64,000 nt of DNA from Robiginitomaculum sp. (GTDB taxonomy: Bacteria > Pseudomonadota > Alphaproteobacteria > Caulobacterales > Maricaulaceae), in NCBI GenBank assembly GCA_021776525.1, contig JAJFFT010000007.1, forward strand, positions 43,089 to 107,088. The letters run 5' to 3'. Shown here one piece after another: positions 24,818 to 32,587 of the stretch (positions are counted from its first letter, which is position 1; each line of letters begins with the position of its first letter). Position numbers and translations under genes: made by a program. The notes below the pieces were generated by a model. It was not told the DNA's origin, made no database searches, and saw only the letters and a program-made list of their open reading frames with translations.

Positions 24818-26221
24818 ATGGCAGACCCCTATGATCTGATCATTATTGGCGGCGGGCCGGGCGGCTATAACTGTGCCATTCGGGCCGGGCAATTGGGCCT
24901 CAAAGTAGCCTGTGTTGAAAAAGGCAAGACCCTTGGCGGAACTTGCCTCAATGTCGGCTGTATCCCGTCCAAAGCTTTGCTGCATGCCTCTGAGCTTTAT
25001 GAGGGCGTGTCCAGCCATTATGGTGCGTTCGGCATTAAAACTAGCGGCGTGTCGTTGGACCTTGATCAGATGATGAAGGCCAAAGCTGAAACTGTGGATG
25101 GCCTGACCAAGGGCATCGCGTTTTTATTCAAGAAAAACAAGGTCGATCATATCAGCGGCACCGGGCGCATTGCCGGCGCAGGCTCGGTTGAAGTGACCGA
25201 TGCCAAGGGTAAAAAAAGCACATTGGCGACCAAAAATATCGTCATTGCCACTGGGTCCGAAGTGGCTCCCCTGCCGGGTGTCGAGATAGACGAAAAACGC
25301 ATCGTTTCCTCGACCGGTGCCTTGTCATTGCCCAAAGTGCCAAAATCCATGGTGGTTATTGGTGCCGGTGTTATTGGCTTGGAACTGGGTTCGGTCTGGC
25401 GGCGTCTGGGAACACAAGTCAGCATCGTTGAATATCTGCCGCGCATCATGCCGGGCGCCGATGGTGAAGTTGCCAAACAGGCGCAACGGGCCTTCAAACG
25501 CCAGGGCTTTGACTTTCATCTGGGCATGAAAGTCACCGGCATTGAAAAATTAAAAACCAAGTTGAAGCTGACCATGGAACCGGCCAAAGGCGGCGATGCG
25601 CAAACCCTGGAGGCCGAAACCGTTCTGGTCTGTATTGGCCGGCGTCCCTATACCGAAAATCTGGGGCTGGCTGAGGCCGGGGTGAAGACCGACCCGCGCG
25701 GGTTTATCGAAACCAATCACTGGAAAACCGCGGCCAGCGGCATTTGGGCGATTGGAGATTGCACCACCGGTTTGATGCTGGCCCACAAGGCCGAGGAAGA
25801 GGGCGTTGCCTGTGCCGAGGCCATTGCCGGCAAAGCGGCGCATGTCAATTATGGTGTCATACCGGGTGTGGTGTACACATCACCGGAGATAGCCTGGGTG
25901 GGCCGCACCGAAGAAGAGCTGAAAGAGGCTGGCATAGCCTATAAAAAGGGCGCGTTTCCCTTTACCGCCAATGCCCGCGCCCGCGCCAATCAGGACATGC
26001 AGGGCTTTGTCAAAGTTCTGGCCGATGCGTCCACCGACGAGATATTGGGCGTGCATATGATGGGCGCCAATGTCTCTGAAATGATTGGCGAAGCGGCGCT
26101 GGCCATGGAGTTTTCAGCCGCATCCGAAGATATCGCCCGCACCTGTCATGCGCACCCGACACTGTCCGAAGCCCTGCGCCAGGCGGCCATGGGGGTCGAG
26201 GGCTGGACCATGCAAATGTAA
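24818..26221 (+). CDS. lpd: Dihydrolipoamide dehydrogenase (E3)
   Basis: A 467-residue pyridine-nucleotide disulfide oxidoreductase. It has the FAD motif IIIGGGPGGYNCA, the redox pair C43/C48 in GGTCLNVGCIPSK, an NAD motif VIGAGVIGLELGSVW, GIWAIGDCT, and the C-terminal HAHPTLSE with the catalytic His. It reoxidises lipoyl groups in 2-oxoacid dehydrogenase complexes or the glycine cleavage system. No E1, E2 or glycine cleavage genes are adjacent, so this copy is orphaned from its partners in this window. Ribosome site GGAG is 11 bases from the ATG. Confidence 0.95.
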   Translation: MADPYDLIIIGGGPGGYNCAIRAGQLGLKVACVEKGKTLGGTCLNVGCIPSKALLHASELYEGVSSHYGAFGIKTSGVSLDLDQMMKAKAETVDGLTKGIAFLFKKNKVDHISGTGRIAGAGSVEVTDAKGKKSTLATKNIVIATGSEVAPLPGVEIDEKRIVSSTGALSLPKVPKSMVVIGAGVIGLELGSVWRRLGTQVSIVEYLPRIMPGADGEVAKQAQRAFKRQGFDFHLGMKVTGIEKLKTKLKLTMEPAKGGDAQTLEAETVLVCIGRRPYTENLGLAEAGVKTDPRGFIETNHWKTAASGIWAIGDCTTGLMLAHKAEEEGVACAEAIAGKAAHVNYGVIPGVVYTSPEIAWVGRTEEELKEAGIAYKKGAFPFTANARARANQDMQGFVKVLADASTDEILGVHMMGANVSEMIGEAALAMEFSAASEDIARTCHAHPTLSEALRQAAMGVEGWTMQM

Positions 26222-26240
26222 GACTGCATTGACCAAACCC

Positions 26241-26324
26241 GTCATCCCGGAAAAACGAAGTTTTATCAGGGGCTTATAATGCCTTGTAAAACTACCATAT
26301 GCCCCGGATCAGGTCCGGGGTGAC
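26241..26324. repeat. BIME-like intergenic palindromic element (GTCATCCCGG family)
   Basis: GTCATCCCGG at 26241-26250 and its near inverse CCGGGGTGAC at 26315-26324 bound the element. Inside are an AAAAC-GAA-GTTTT hairpin and CCCCGGATCAGGTCCGGGG, a perfect nine-base-arm palindrome. Such GTCATCCCGG...CCGGG modules are a widespread dispersed repeat in alphaproteobacterial intergenic regions. It lies between lpd and the NhaC gene and may act as a transcript-end structure. Confidence 0.75.
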
Positions 26325-26371
26325 ACTGAATAAAGACGCGCATAGTATTGCCTTCAATAGAGGGTAAAATT

Positions 26372-27742
26372 ATGGGTTGGTTGACTGTTCTGCCGCCATT
26401 GGTGGCGATCCTGATCGTTTTGTGGCGCAAAGAGGTCATTCTAGCCCTGTTTGGTGCCATTTTTACCTCTGAAATTCTGCTTCTTCTGGCCGATAAGGGC
26501 CTTGCGCCGGGGCTGGGCTTTATTGCCAGTATTGACCGGATCACAGACGTTTTTTCCGGGGCCTCAAACACCCGTCTTCTGGTCTTCAGCCTGTTGATTG
26601 GGGCTTTGCTGGCCTATATGCGCCAGTCCGGCGGGGTGACGGCGCTGGTGGATTTTCTGGTCCATAACAATATGACTAAAACCCGGCGTCAGGCCGGGCT
26701 GTTGAGCTTTGCCGTGGGCATCGTGTTGTTCATCGAAAGCAATCTGTCGATACTGACATCGGGGATTTTATCACGCGGGCTGTATGACCGTTTTGGCCTC
26801 AGCCGCGAGCGGTTGGCCTTTGTGATCGACAGTACCGCCGCGCCAGTTTGTATTTTGTTGCTGTTTAATGGCTGGGGCGCCTATGTGCTGGGCCTGCTGA
26901 ACGGCTATGATCTGGATAATCCGGTGCAGATCCTGATCGGCTCGATCGCCTTTAATTTTTATGCGTGGTTGGCTTTGGCGATTGTTCTTTACACCATACT
27001 TGCCGACAAGGTGCACGGGCCGATGCGCGATTTCGAGAGCATTAGTGCGCAAGCTGCCGAAGCCGAGCCGGAATTTGCAGGCTCGAAACCGCGTTATATG
27101 CTGGTGCCTTTATGTGTCCTGATCGCCGGGATTTTCGGCTTTATGTATTGGACCGGCGATGGTGATCTGATCGAAGGCGATGGGTCGCGGGCCATCTTGT
27201 ATGCAACCATTGTGGCCAGTATGACCGCCTATGGGATGATGCTGGCCTCGCGACGGTTTTCGCATATTGAGCTGGTCAAAATCGGCTTTACCGGGATGAG
27301 CGAGCTGTTACCGCTGGTCACCATTGTGTTGATGTCGATCGCGCTGGGGGCCAGCCTCAAAACGCTTGGCACGGGCGCGTTTATTGCTGGTCTGGCTGAT
27401 GAAAATCTGCCGCGCCTGTTGATTGTTCCGATGTTGTTTGCCGCCGGGGCGTTGATGTCTTTTACCACCGGCACATCCTGGGGGACGTTTGCTTTGCTGG
27501 TCCCCATCGGGGTGCCGCTGATCCAGACTTTGGGTCTGCCACCGGCGCTGGTGCTGTCGGCTATATTGGGCGGCGGTATATTTGGTGATCACTGTTCGCC
27601 GATATCTGACACATCGGTGGTCTCATCGCTGGCCGCCGGGTGCGGGCTGTTGGATCACGTGCGGACCCAACTGCCCTATGCTTTGCTGGGTGGGGGTATC
27701 ACCTTTGTGCTCTACATTATCGCCGGTTTGTTTATGCTCTAG
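26372..27742 (+). CDS. NhaC-family Na+/H+ antiporter-like transporter
   Basis: A 456-residue membrane protein with about 11-12 hydrophobic segments. The GDHCSPISDTSVVSS stretch near the C-terminus is the NhaC-family hallmark, and IESNLSILTSG and SFTTGTSWGTFALLVP are typical of the same group. The frame opens earlier at a TTG, but the ATG at 26372 has GAGGG seven bases upstream and starts right before the first membrane segment. Some NhaC-like proteins exchange organic acids or amines rather than only sodium and protons, so the substrate is open. Its stop overlaps the convergent regulator stop by four bases. Confidence 0.9.
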   Translation: MGWLTVLPPLVAILIVLWRKEVILALFGAIFTSEILLLLADKGLAPGLGFIASIDRITDVFSGASNTRLLVFSLLIGALLAYMRQSGGVTALVDFLVHNNMTKTRRQAGLLSFAVGIVLFIESNLSILTSGILSRGLYDRFGLSRERLAFVIDSTAAPVCILLLFNGWGAYVLGLLNGYDLDNPVQILIGSIAFNFYAWLALAIVLYTILADKVHGPMRDFESISAQAAEAEPEFAGSKPRYMLVPLCVLIAGIFGFMYWTGDGDLIEGDGSRAILYATIVASMTAYGMMLASRRFSHIELVKIGFTGMSELLPLVTIVLMSIALGASLKTLGTGAFIAGLADENLPRLLIVPMLFAAGALMSFTTGTSWGTFALLVPIGVPLIQTLGLPPALVLSAILGGGIFGDHCSPISDTSVVSSLAAGCGLLDHVRTQLPYALLGGGITFVLYIIAGLFML

Positions 27743-28041
27743 GCCCCGTTCAGCAAGCCCTGCATATGGTTCAGATATCCGATCCATGCGCCGCGCCCGC
27801 TTTCGCTTAAACTGACTGTGGTCAGGGGTTTGCGCCCGGCAAAGCTCTTTTTGACCTGCACATATCCGGCGTCTTCCAGCTTTCGCAAATGCGTGGACAG
27901 ATTGCCATCAGAGGCCGAAAGCTTGTCTTTCAACTCGCCAAAGCTGGCTTGGCTAACCGAGGCCAGATAGGCCATCATCCCCAGGCGCACCCGCCCATGG
28001 ATTACCGGGTCCAGTGCATTGGTATTAAATTGCGGCTCCAT
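27739..28041 (-). CDS. Winged-helix transcriptional regulator (HTH_34-like)
   Basis: A 100-residue single winged-helix protein. QASFGELKDKLSASDGNLSTHLRKLEDAGYV is the helix-turn-helix with recognition helix (only family-level pattern), followed by a wing with KSFAGRKPLTTVSLSESGR. The ATG at 28041 has GAGGAG seven bases before it and is preferred over an upstream TTG. It follows a membrane-protein gene by 11 bases on the same strand. Such small regulators paired with a multi-pass membrane protein are common in Proteobacteria, and the pair is probably co-regulated; the signal is unknown. Confidence 0.85.
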   Translation of the reverse strand: MEPQFNTNALDPVIHGRVRLGMMAYLASVSQASFGELKDKLSASDGNLSTHLRKLEDAGYVQVKKSFAGRKPLTTVSLSESGRGAWIGYLNHMQGLLNGA

Positions 28042-28052
28042 CTTCGGGCTCC

Positions 28053-28685
28053 TCAAGCAATGCTAGATGGTTCGCGGCGGATGGATAAAAGGCCCGGCAC
28101 AATGGTGGTCAGAACCACAAATATTGCGGCGACCAGATAGGCCACTGGCTGGTGGATCAGCGCGCCATTGACGATCGCGGCGACAAAACAAAGCCCGGCA
28201 AAGCCGTACATGCCGCGATTGCCAGATAAGCTGCCAACTGTGACATAACAAATGCCGTAAATGCTAAAGGCCATGATCATGATGGTGTCTAATATGCCCA
28301 TATCGGCTTTGCCAACGATCAGGCCGGCCAGAATAGCCAGCCAATAGGCCATGATGGCAAAACCAGAGGCCATCCAGACGGCGTTTTCAGCCCGGTTGCC
28401 GACCGAGCCAACACCCGGCTTGCCCTTCATGCTTCGCCCTAAGATGGCCGAACCTATACCGCCGATGATCACCATGCCGACCCACAAATATCCGATCGCG
28501 CCATGTCCCAAAGACGTCTGGCCGGTCACGATCATCCAATGGCCAAGCAAAACCGCGCTGATCAACACACCCCACATCACCGCAAAACGCCCGCCCATCA
28601 GCGGCGCATGACGCCCTTCTTCGGCCAGATCGCGTAAATACCCCAAATCACTTGCGGCCTCTTTGGCCATCTCTAAATCAGTCAT
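28053..28685 (-). CDS. Multi-pass membrane protein, partner of winged-helix regulator
   Basis: A 210-residue protein with a short soluble N-terminus (about 30 residues, LGYLRDLAEEGRHAP) and about six membrane segments from residue 33 on. No catalytic motif is recognised. It is the first gene of a two-gene minus-strand unit with the regulator at 27739-28041. Membrane proteins with this LxxLRDLAEEGR-type start followed by a small winged-helix regulator recur in bacteria, perhaps as a membrane-sensing pair, but no function is established. Confidence 0.75.
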   Translation of the reverse strand: MTDLEMAKEAASDLGYLRDLAEEGRHAPLMGGRFAVMWGVLISAVLLGHWMIVTGQTSLGHGAIGYLWVGMVIIGGIGSAILGRSMKGKPGVGSVGNRAENAVWMASGFAIMAYWLAILAGLIVGKADMGILDTIMIMAFSIYGICYVTVGSLSGNRGMYGFAGLCFVAAIVNGALIHQPVAYLVAAIFVVLTTIVPGLLSIRREPSSIA

Positions 28686-28763
28686 TATTTATCTCCATAC
28701 AAAGAGCTTTGAAAAACAAAGTAAATGGAATAAAATGAGATGTCAAGCGGGTGGGGCGAGGGG

Positions 28764-28811
28764 CTGTGGTTGGAGTTGCGGTTTAGACTGTGGATGGCGC
28801 TGTGGTTGGGG
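28764..28811 (+). repeat. Degenerate 12-bp G-rich tandem repeat
   Basis: CTGTGGWTGG occurs at 28764, 28788 and 28800 with a decayed copy between, giving a 12-base period. It lies in the 248-base gap between the membrane-protein gene and the DUF4198 gene, inside a strand-biased G-rich stretch (about 28748-28860). The frame open across it encodes low-complexity Gly/Cys/Trp/Arg sequence and is not a convincing gene. Confidence 0.5.
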
Positions 28812-28933
28812 CATGGACAAGCGAAGAGCTGGAACTAGGGCTAGGGGGAGATCGGTTTTAAAACGGGTTCTAGTGTCCATTGATTTCAGAGCATGCTAGG
28901 GTGGTATCTCAATAAAAAGACGGAGAATTTAAA

Positions 28934-29767
28934 TTGCGCAGGAATATGCCCTTAACGCTATCGAACCAAGTAAAGCGTATTTTGCGCTCAGGCGTATTAT
29001 GCGCCAGTCTTCTTGCGCTGAGCGTCTTTGCGACGCCCGCAATGGCGCACAAAACATTTCTAATGCCAGAAAAATTTGCCTGGGACGACGGAGAAACGGT
29101 TCACATTGCCCTGACCAGTTCCTTGAAATACCCGGAACTTCAATTCGGTGCAAAACGTGACCGGATTGCCTTTAGCTCTGCTGTGGTGGGCAATCATGAT
29201 GCGGGTGAATTGTCTTTTGTAGAGGCTGAAGAATACTTGACGGCCAGTTTCACCCCCGCCCACAAGGGCTTTGCGGTTGTTGCTATGAGCAGTAAATCGC
29301 GCGCCGGTGAGATTAAGCCCAAAGATGCAGATGGTTATTTTGATGAAATCGGTGCCAGTGCCGATGTAAAACAGGCCTTTTCCGAGTTGGCAGGCGATCC
29401 GCCATTGCATCGCAGCTACAGTAAACATGCAAAGGCATTTTTCTGCATTGAAACGTGTTCTTCCGGGCAAGAGGCGGGGGAAAAACCCGTCGGACAGCCT
29501 CTGGAGTTTGTCACCATAAAAGGTGCAAAAAACCGGTTTATCCTTCTTCGCGGCGGAAAAAAACTTCCCGGCCAAAACGTTACAATGTTCTCGCCCGGTA
29601 AAGACGATGTGGACCTGGTAACGGACCGGGACGGTATAGTGACGGTTAATGCGGGCGACGCGGGTGCCATCATGCTGATGTCAGTCTGGATTACAATGCC
29701 TGAACAGGCCGATGGCGTGTATCATAGTGATTATGCGACGTTAACGCTGAACATGGCGGACTTGTAA
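28934..29767 (+). CDS. DUF4198 domain-containing periplasmic protein
   Basis: A 277-residue protein with a signal peptide ending near FATPAMAH, directly followed by KTFLMPEKFAW, the typical N-terminus of DUF4198 proteins (mature proteins begin at or near a His). A TTG start at 28934 has GGAG nine bases before it and is used here; ATG at 28946 is an alternative with AGGA close by. Two Cys (CIETC) in the middle may form a disulfide or bind metal. DUF4198 proteins often accompany metal or TonB-linked uptake, but function is not established. No partner gene is adjacent. Confidence 0.78.
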   Translation: MRRNMPLTLSNQVKRILRSGVLCASLLALSVFATPAMAHKTFLMPEKFAWDDGETVHIALTSSLKYPELQFGAKRDRIAFSSAVVGNHDAGELSFVEAEEYLTASFTPAHKGFAVVAMSSKSRAGEIKPKDADGYFDEIGASADVKQAFSELAGDPPLHRSYSKHAKAFFCIETCSSGQEAGEKPVGQPLEFVTIKGAKNRFILLRGGKKLPGQNVTMFSPGKDDVDLVTDRDGIVTVNAGDAGAIMLMSVWITMPEQADGVYHSDYATLTLNMADL

Positions 29768-29799
29768 AAGCACACCTCACCCTGATGTGACGCTTTAGT

Positions 29800-30951
29800 T
29801 TAGGGTCCTTCAGTCATATATTTCTCAAACACCCGATTAAAGGCTTCGCCGCGATCAGAATTGGTCATGAAAACATAACCAAGTTTCTTGTCTTTGAAAA
29901 ACATCATGCCGGATTGAAACGCGCCATTATTGCCGCCGTGCTCGTAACGCGTCCCATAAGGTGTTGGTTCGATGGCAATGCCCAGCCCCCATGCGGTTTC
30001 CCCGGTGAGTTTTCGTGTTTGTGAATCCTCTGGAATGTGGGCCTGTTCGCTTCGCATGTCTTTTGAAAGCTCTGGCGAAAGGCCCTCTTCGTTCATCAAT
30101 GCCACAATGAAACGCGCATAGTCATAGGCGTTGGTATGCAACCGGCCGGCGGCCCCAAATGTCTGGGGTGTGTCATCAGGGAATGAACGAGGCCAGCCCT
30201 CATCCGAGACTTTCCCGTTCACGTGGCCGCTGACTTTGTGTTCGCTGATAAAATCGGTTTTGATGAAGGCACTGTGCGCCATGCCAAGGGGCTTTGCGAC
30301 GTCGTCTTGAAACAGGGCGTCTAGGGTTGTCATGTCGCGCCCGGTCTGGTGCGCAATGACCAGAGCGAGATAATTATAGCCCTCGCCGGAATAGCCAAAT
30401 GTGCCGGGGTCACGCTTCATATACATTGTGCCGCGTTTAATATTGCGTTCTGTCGGGGCCGGATCAAACCAGCGCCAGTTTGGAAATCCGGTCGTGTGAT
30501 CAAGGACCATCCTTGCCGTAACCGCATGATAGCGCGAATCGTATTCCAGCTCTGCCATAGGCAGATATTCGTGCAAGGGCTTATCAAGCTCCAACACGCC
30601 TTTATCAACAAGGCGCAACGTAAAATAAGCAAAGACCGGTTTTGACAGCGAGGCAGCTTCGAAAATCGAGCTATCATCAACGGCCTGACCGGTATCCAGA
30701 TTCGCAACACCCTTGGCACGATGATAAACAATCTGGCCATCACTTATGACCGCAATAGACAGGCCGGGCATATCCAGATCGTGCATTTGCTGGTCTATGA
30801 ATGCGTCCAGGTCGGATAGCGCGACCATTTTCCCACTGGCGGTCGTCATTGATGTGTATTGTGCAGGAGAAGGATGCCCCGCCTTATTCGTAACGGGCCC
30901 AACACAGCCCGCCAGCAATATCAATGATAATAACAGGGCTGTACTTTTCAT
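29800..30951 (-). CDS. Serine hydrolase lipoprotein, beta-lactamase/class C PBP family
   Basis: A 383-residue protein with a lipoprotein signal (LLAGC, lipidated Cys16). Active-site features of the family are SLSK with Ser101 and Lys104, YSGEGYNYLAL supplying the Tyr-x-Asn element, and HGGNNGAF in place of the KTG box. Members include esterases, D-aminopeptidases and class C beta-lactamase-like proteins; true AmpC activity is not implied. The gene is monocistronic, convergent with the DUF4198 gene (32-base gap). Anchoring to the outer membrane or periplasmic face is expected. Confidence 0.88.
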   Translation of the reverse strand: MKSTALLLSLILLAGCVGPVTNKAGHPSPAQYTSMTTASGKMVALSDLDAFIDQQMHDLDMPGLSIAVISDGQIVYHRAKGVANLDTGQAVDDSSIFEAASLSKPVFAYFTLRLVDKGVLELDKPLHEYLPMAELEYDSRYHAVTARMVLDHTTGFPNWRWFDPAPTERNIKRGTMYMKRDPGTFGYSGEGYNYLALVIAHQTGRDMTTLDALFQDDVAKPLGMAHSAFIKTDFISEHKVSGHVNGKVSDEGWPRSFPDDTPQTFGAAGRLHTNAYDYARFIVALMNEEGLSPELSKDMRSEQAHIPEDSQTRKLTGETAWGLGIAIEPTPYGTRYEHGGNNGAFQSGMMFFKDKKLGYVFMTNSDRGEAFNRVFEKYMTEGP

Positions 30952-31071
30952 GAGAATAGCTTTCGTGTCTGCGCTCTTGAATTCGAGCCGCTCTAAAGCG
31001 TTTATATTATATGATGAAACTCAATTTCGCATTGCGGTGATATTGCGGCGTCATTACAAAATGATAATCGT

Positions 31072-32007
31072 TTAATACCCCGCCGTGCGGTCCACGATGT
31101 GCATCAGTGGCTCGCCGGTTTCACAGCGTTTAATGTTCTCGGCAATCATTTCGCTGGCCGTATCAGCGCGGGTTTGCGAGGCAATATGGGGCGTGACGGT
31201 CACCCGATCATGCGCCCAGAACGGATGCTCGGCGGGCAGGGGTTCCACATCAAACACATCCAGCGTGGCATGGCTAAGCTGGCCGGTGTTTAGCGCCGCG
31301 ATCAAGGCCTGATCGTCGATCAACGGCCCGCGTCCCGGATTGATAATCACCGCGCCTTTGGGCATTCGGGCCAGGCTTTGCGCATTGATAATGTACCGTG
31401 TGGCCGATGTCTGGGGTAATAACAGCACCAGAATTTCCGCCGCCGAGAGCACTGTGTTCAGACCATCTTCGCCGCTATGACAGGTGATGCCGGGAATGTT
31501 TTTGGCGTTGCGGCTCCACCCTTTTACTCTAAAATTCAAGGCCGCCAGTGCCATAGCACAAGTTTGGCCCAGCGCCCCCAGACCCAAAATGCCAACGGTG
31601 CGGTTTCGCGCCAAAGGCGGTACGCTGTCTTCGCGCCAGATGCCGTCCTGGCCGTGGATATGGGTATCCATCCCCAAATGGTGGCGCAGCACATGGCCGG
31701 TGACCCATTCGCGCATGCCCTCGGATAAGCCGCGATCAACCATGCGGGCCAGCGGGATGTTCAGGGTTTTATTGCCGACAATGCTTTCCACCCCCGCCCA
31801 CAGGCCAAGCACCGCCTTGGCGCGGGTGAAGGGCGTAAAATCGCTGACCGGGCCACCCGGCGCAAAGACAATATAATCGACATTGGCCGGATCATCACGA
31901 TCGGGTGAAAGTGTATAGGTCAGGCCACTTTGGTCCAATGCCCGGCGTAGAGGTTCGCGATACGCGGCCCAATAGGCGTCAGGTGCCGCAAAGTACACAT
32001 GGATCAT
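31072..32007 (-). CDS. ghrA: D-isomer 2-hydroxyacid dehydrogenase, GhrA-like glyoxylate/hydroxypyruvate reductase
   Basis: A 311-residue NAD(P)-dependent dehydrogenase. The dinucleotide motif is GILGLGALGQTCA, with PKGAVIINPGRGPLID bearing the catalytic Arg region and HPFWAHDRVTVTPHIAS with the catalytic His. The WSRNAKN segment after the second beta strand resembles NADP-preferring GhrA enzymes. Reaction: glyoxylate to glycolate or hydroxypyruvate to glycerate. The ATG overlaps the stop of the VOC-family gene by four bases, so the two are coupled. Confidence 0.87.
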   Translation of the reverse strand: MIHVYFAAPDAYWAAYREPLRRALDQSGLTYTLSPDRDDPANVDYIVFAPGGPVSDFTPFTRAKAVLGLWAGVESIVGNKTLNIPLARMVDRGLSEGMREWVTGHVLRHHLGMDTHIHGQDGIWREDSVPPLARNRTVGILGLGALGQTCAMALAALNFRVKGWSRNAKNIPGITCHSGEDGLNTVLSAAEILVLLLPQTSATRYIINAQSLARMPKGAVIINPGRGPLIDDQALIAALNTGQLSHATLDVFDVEPLPAEHPFWAHDRVTVTPHIASQTRADTASEMIAENIKRCETGEPLMHIVDRTAGY

Positions 32008-32414
32008 GTGGCAAAAACCGCATCCATATCGGCCACGCCCTTGATCTCGATCGGATTGCCAAACGGGTCATAGAAAAACATCGTGCTTTGCTCGCCGGGC
32101 TGGCCTGCGAAACGGGTTGTTGGTTTCAACACAAAGTCCGTGTCGTTGGCGCGTAAATGTTCGGCCAGCGTGCGCCATTCATCAATCGGCAAGACCACAC
32201 CAAAATGCGGCATGGGCACTTTGACTCTATCAACTTCACCAGTAGATTTGACAGCAAACGGCTCACCAAGATGTAGGGAAAGCTGGTGGCCAAAAAAATT
32301 AAAATCTACCCAGCTATCGGTGCTGCGTCCTTCGGTACAGCCTAAAAGGCCGCCATAAAAGGCGCGGGCTTTATCAAGATTAGTGACGTTGGCGGCGAGG
32401 TGAAAAACAGACAT
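32004..32414 (-). CDS. VOC family protein (glyoxalase/dioxygenase superfamily)
   Basis: A 136-residue single VOC module pair. It opens MSVFHLAANVTNLDKARAFY, with metal-ligand candidates His (FHLAAN), His in MPHFGVVL, and Glu in FFYDPFGNPIEIKG near the end. An upstream frame extends to 32477, but the ATG at 32414 with GAGGAAA is the clear start. It is translationally coupled to the ghrA-like gene downstream. Substrate is unknown; glyoxalase-like chemistry on 2-oxo compounds would suit its partner. Databases call relatives VOC family or bleomycin-resistance-like proteins. Confidence 0.87.
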   Translation of the reverse strand: MSVFHLAANVTNLDKARAFYGGLLGCTEGRSTDSWVDFNFFGHQLSLHLGEPFAVKSTGEVDRVKVPMPHFGVVLPIDEWRTLAEHLRANDTDFVLKPTTRFAGQPGEQSTMFFYDPFGNPIEIKGVADMDAVFAT

Positions 32415-32526
32415 GGGATTTCCTCTGTCGAATAAGTAATTGAACGTGTTGTTCGATCCTATACGGCATTGGGCCACGGCTTGTCATGCGTACGCACGCT
32501 TTATTGATTGAAGCTGACGTTTACGT

Positions 32527-32564
32527 AAAAAAAAGGGGAACAGAGCCGCAAAGCCCTGCTCCCC
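32527..32564 (-). terminator. Intrinsic terminator after TonB receptor 2
   Basis: On the minus strand a 12-base stem (GGGGAGCAGGGC pairing with GCTCTGTTCCCC, two G-T pairs) with a 6-base loop is followed by eight T. It lies 24 bases past the receptor stop. Confidence 0.9.
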
Positions 32565-32587
32565 CGAGGGAAATGAGATAGATCAGG

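Noticed and set aside
28663..28899. 78-residue frame crossing the G-rich repeat
   Set aside because: Low-complexity Gly/Cys/Trp/Arg sequence generated by the 12-bp repeat; starts inside another gene.
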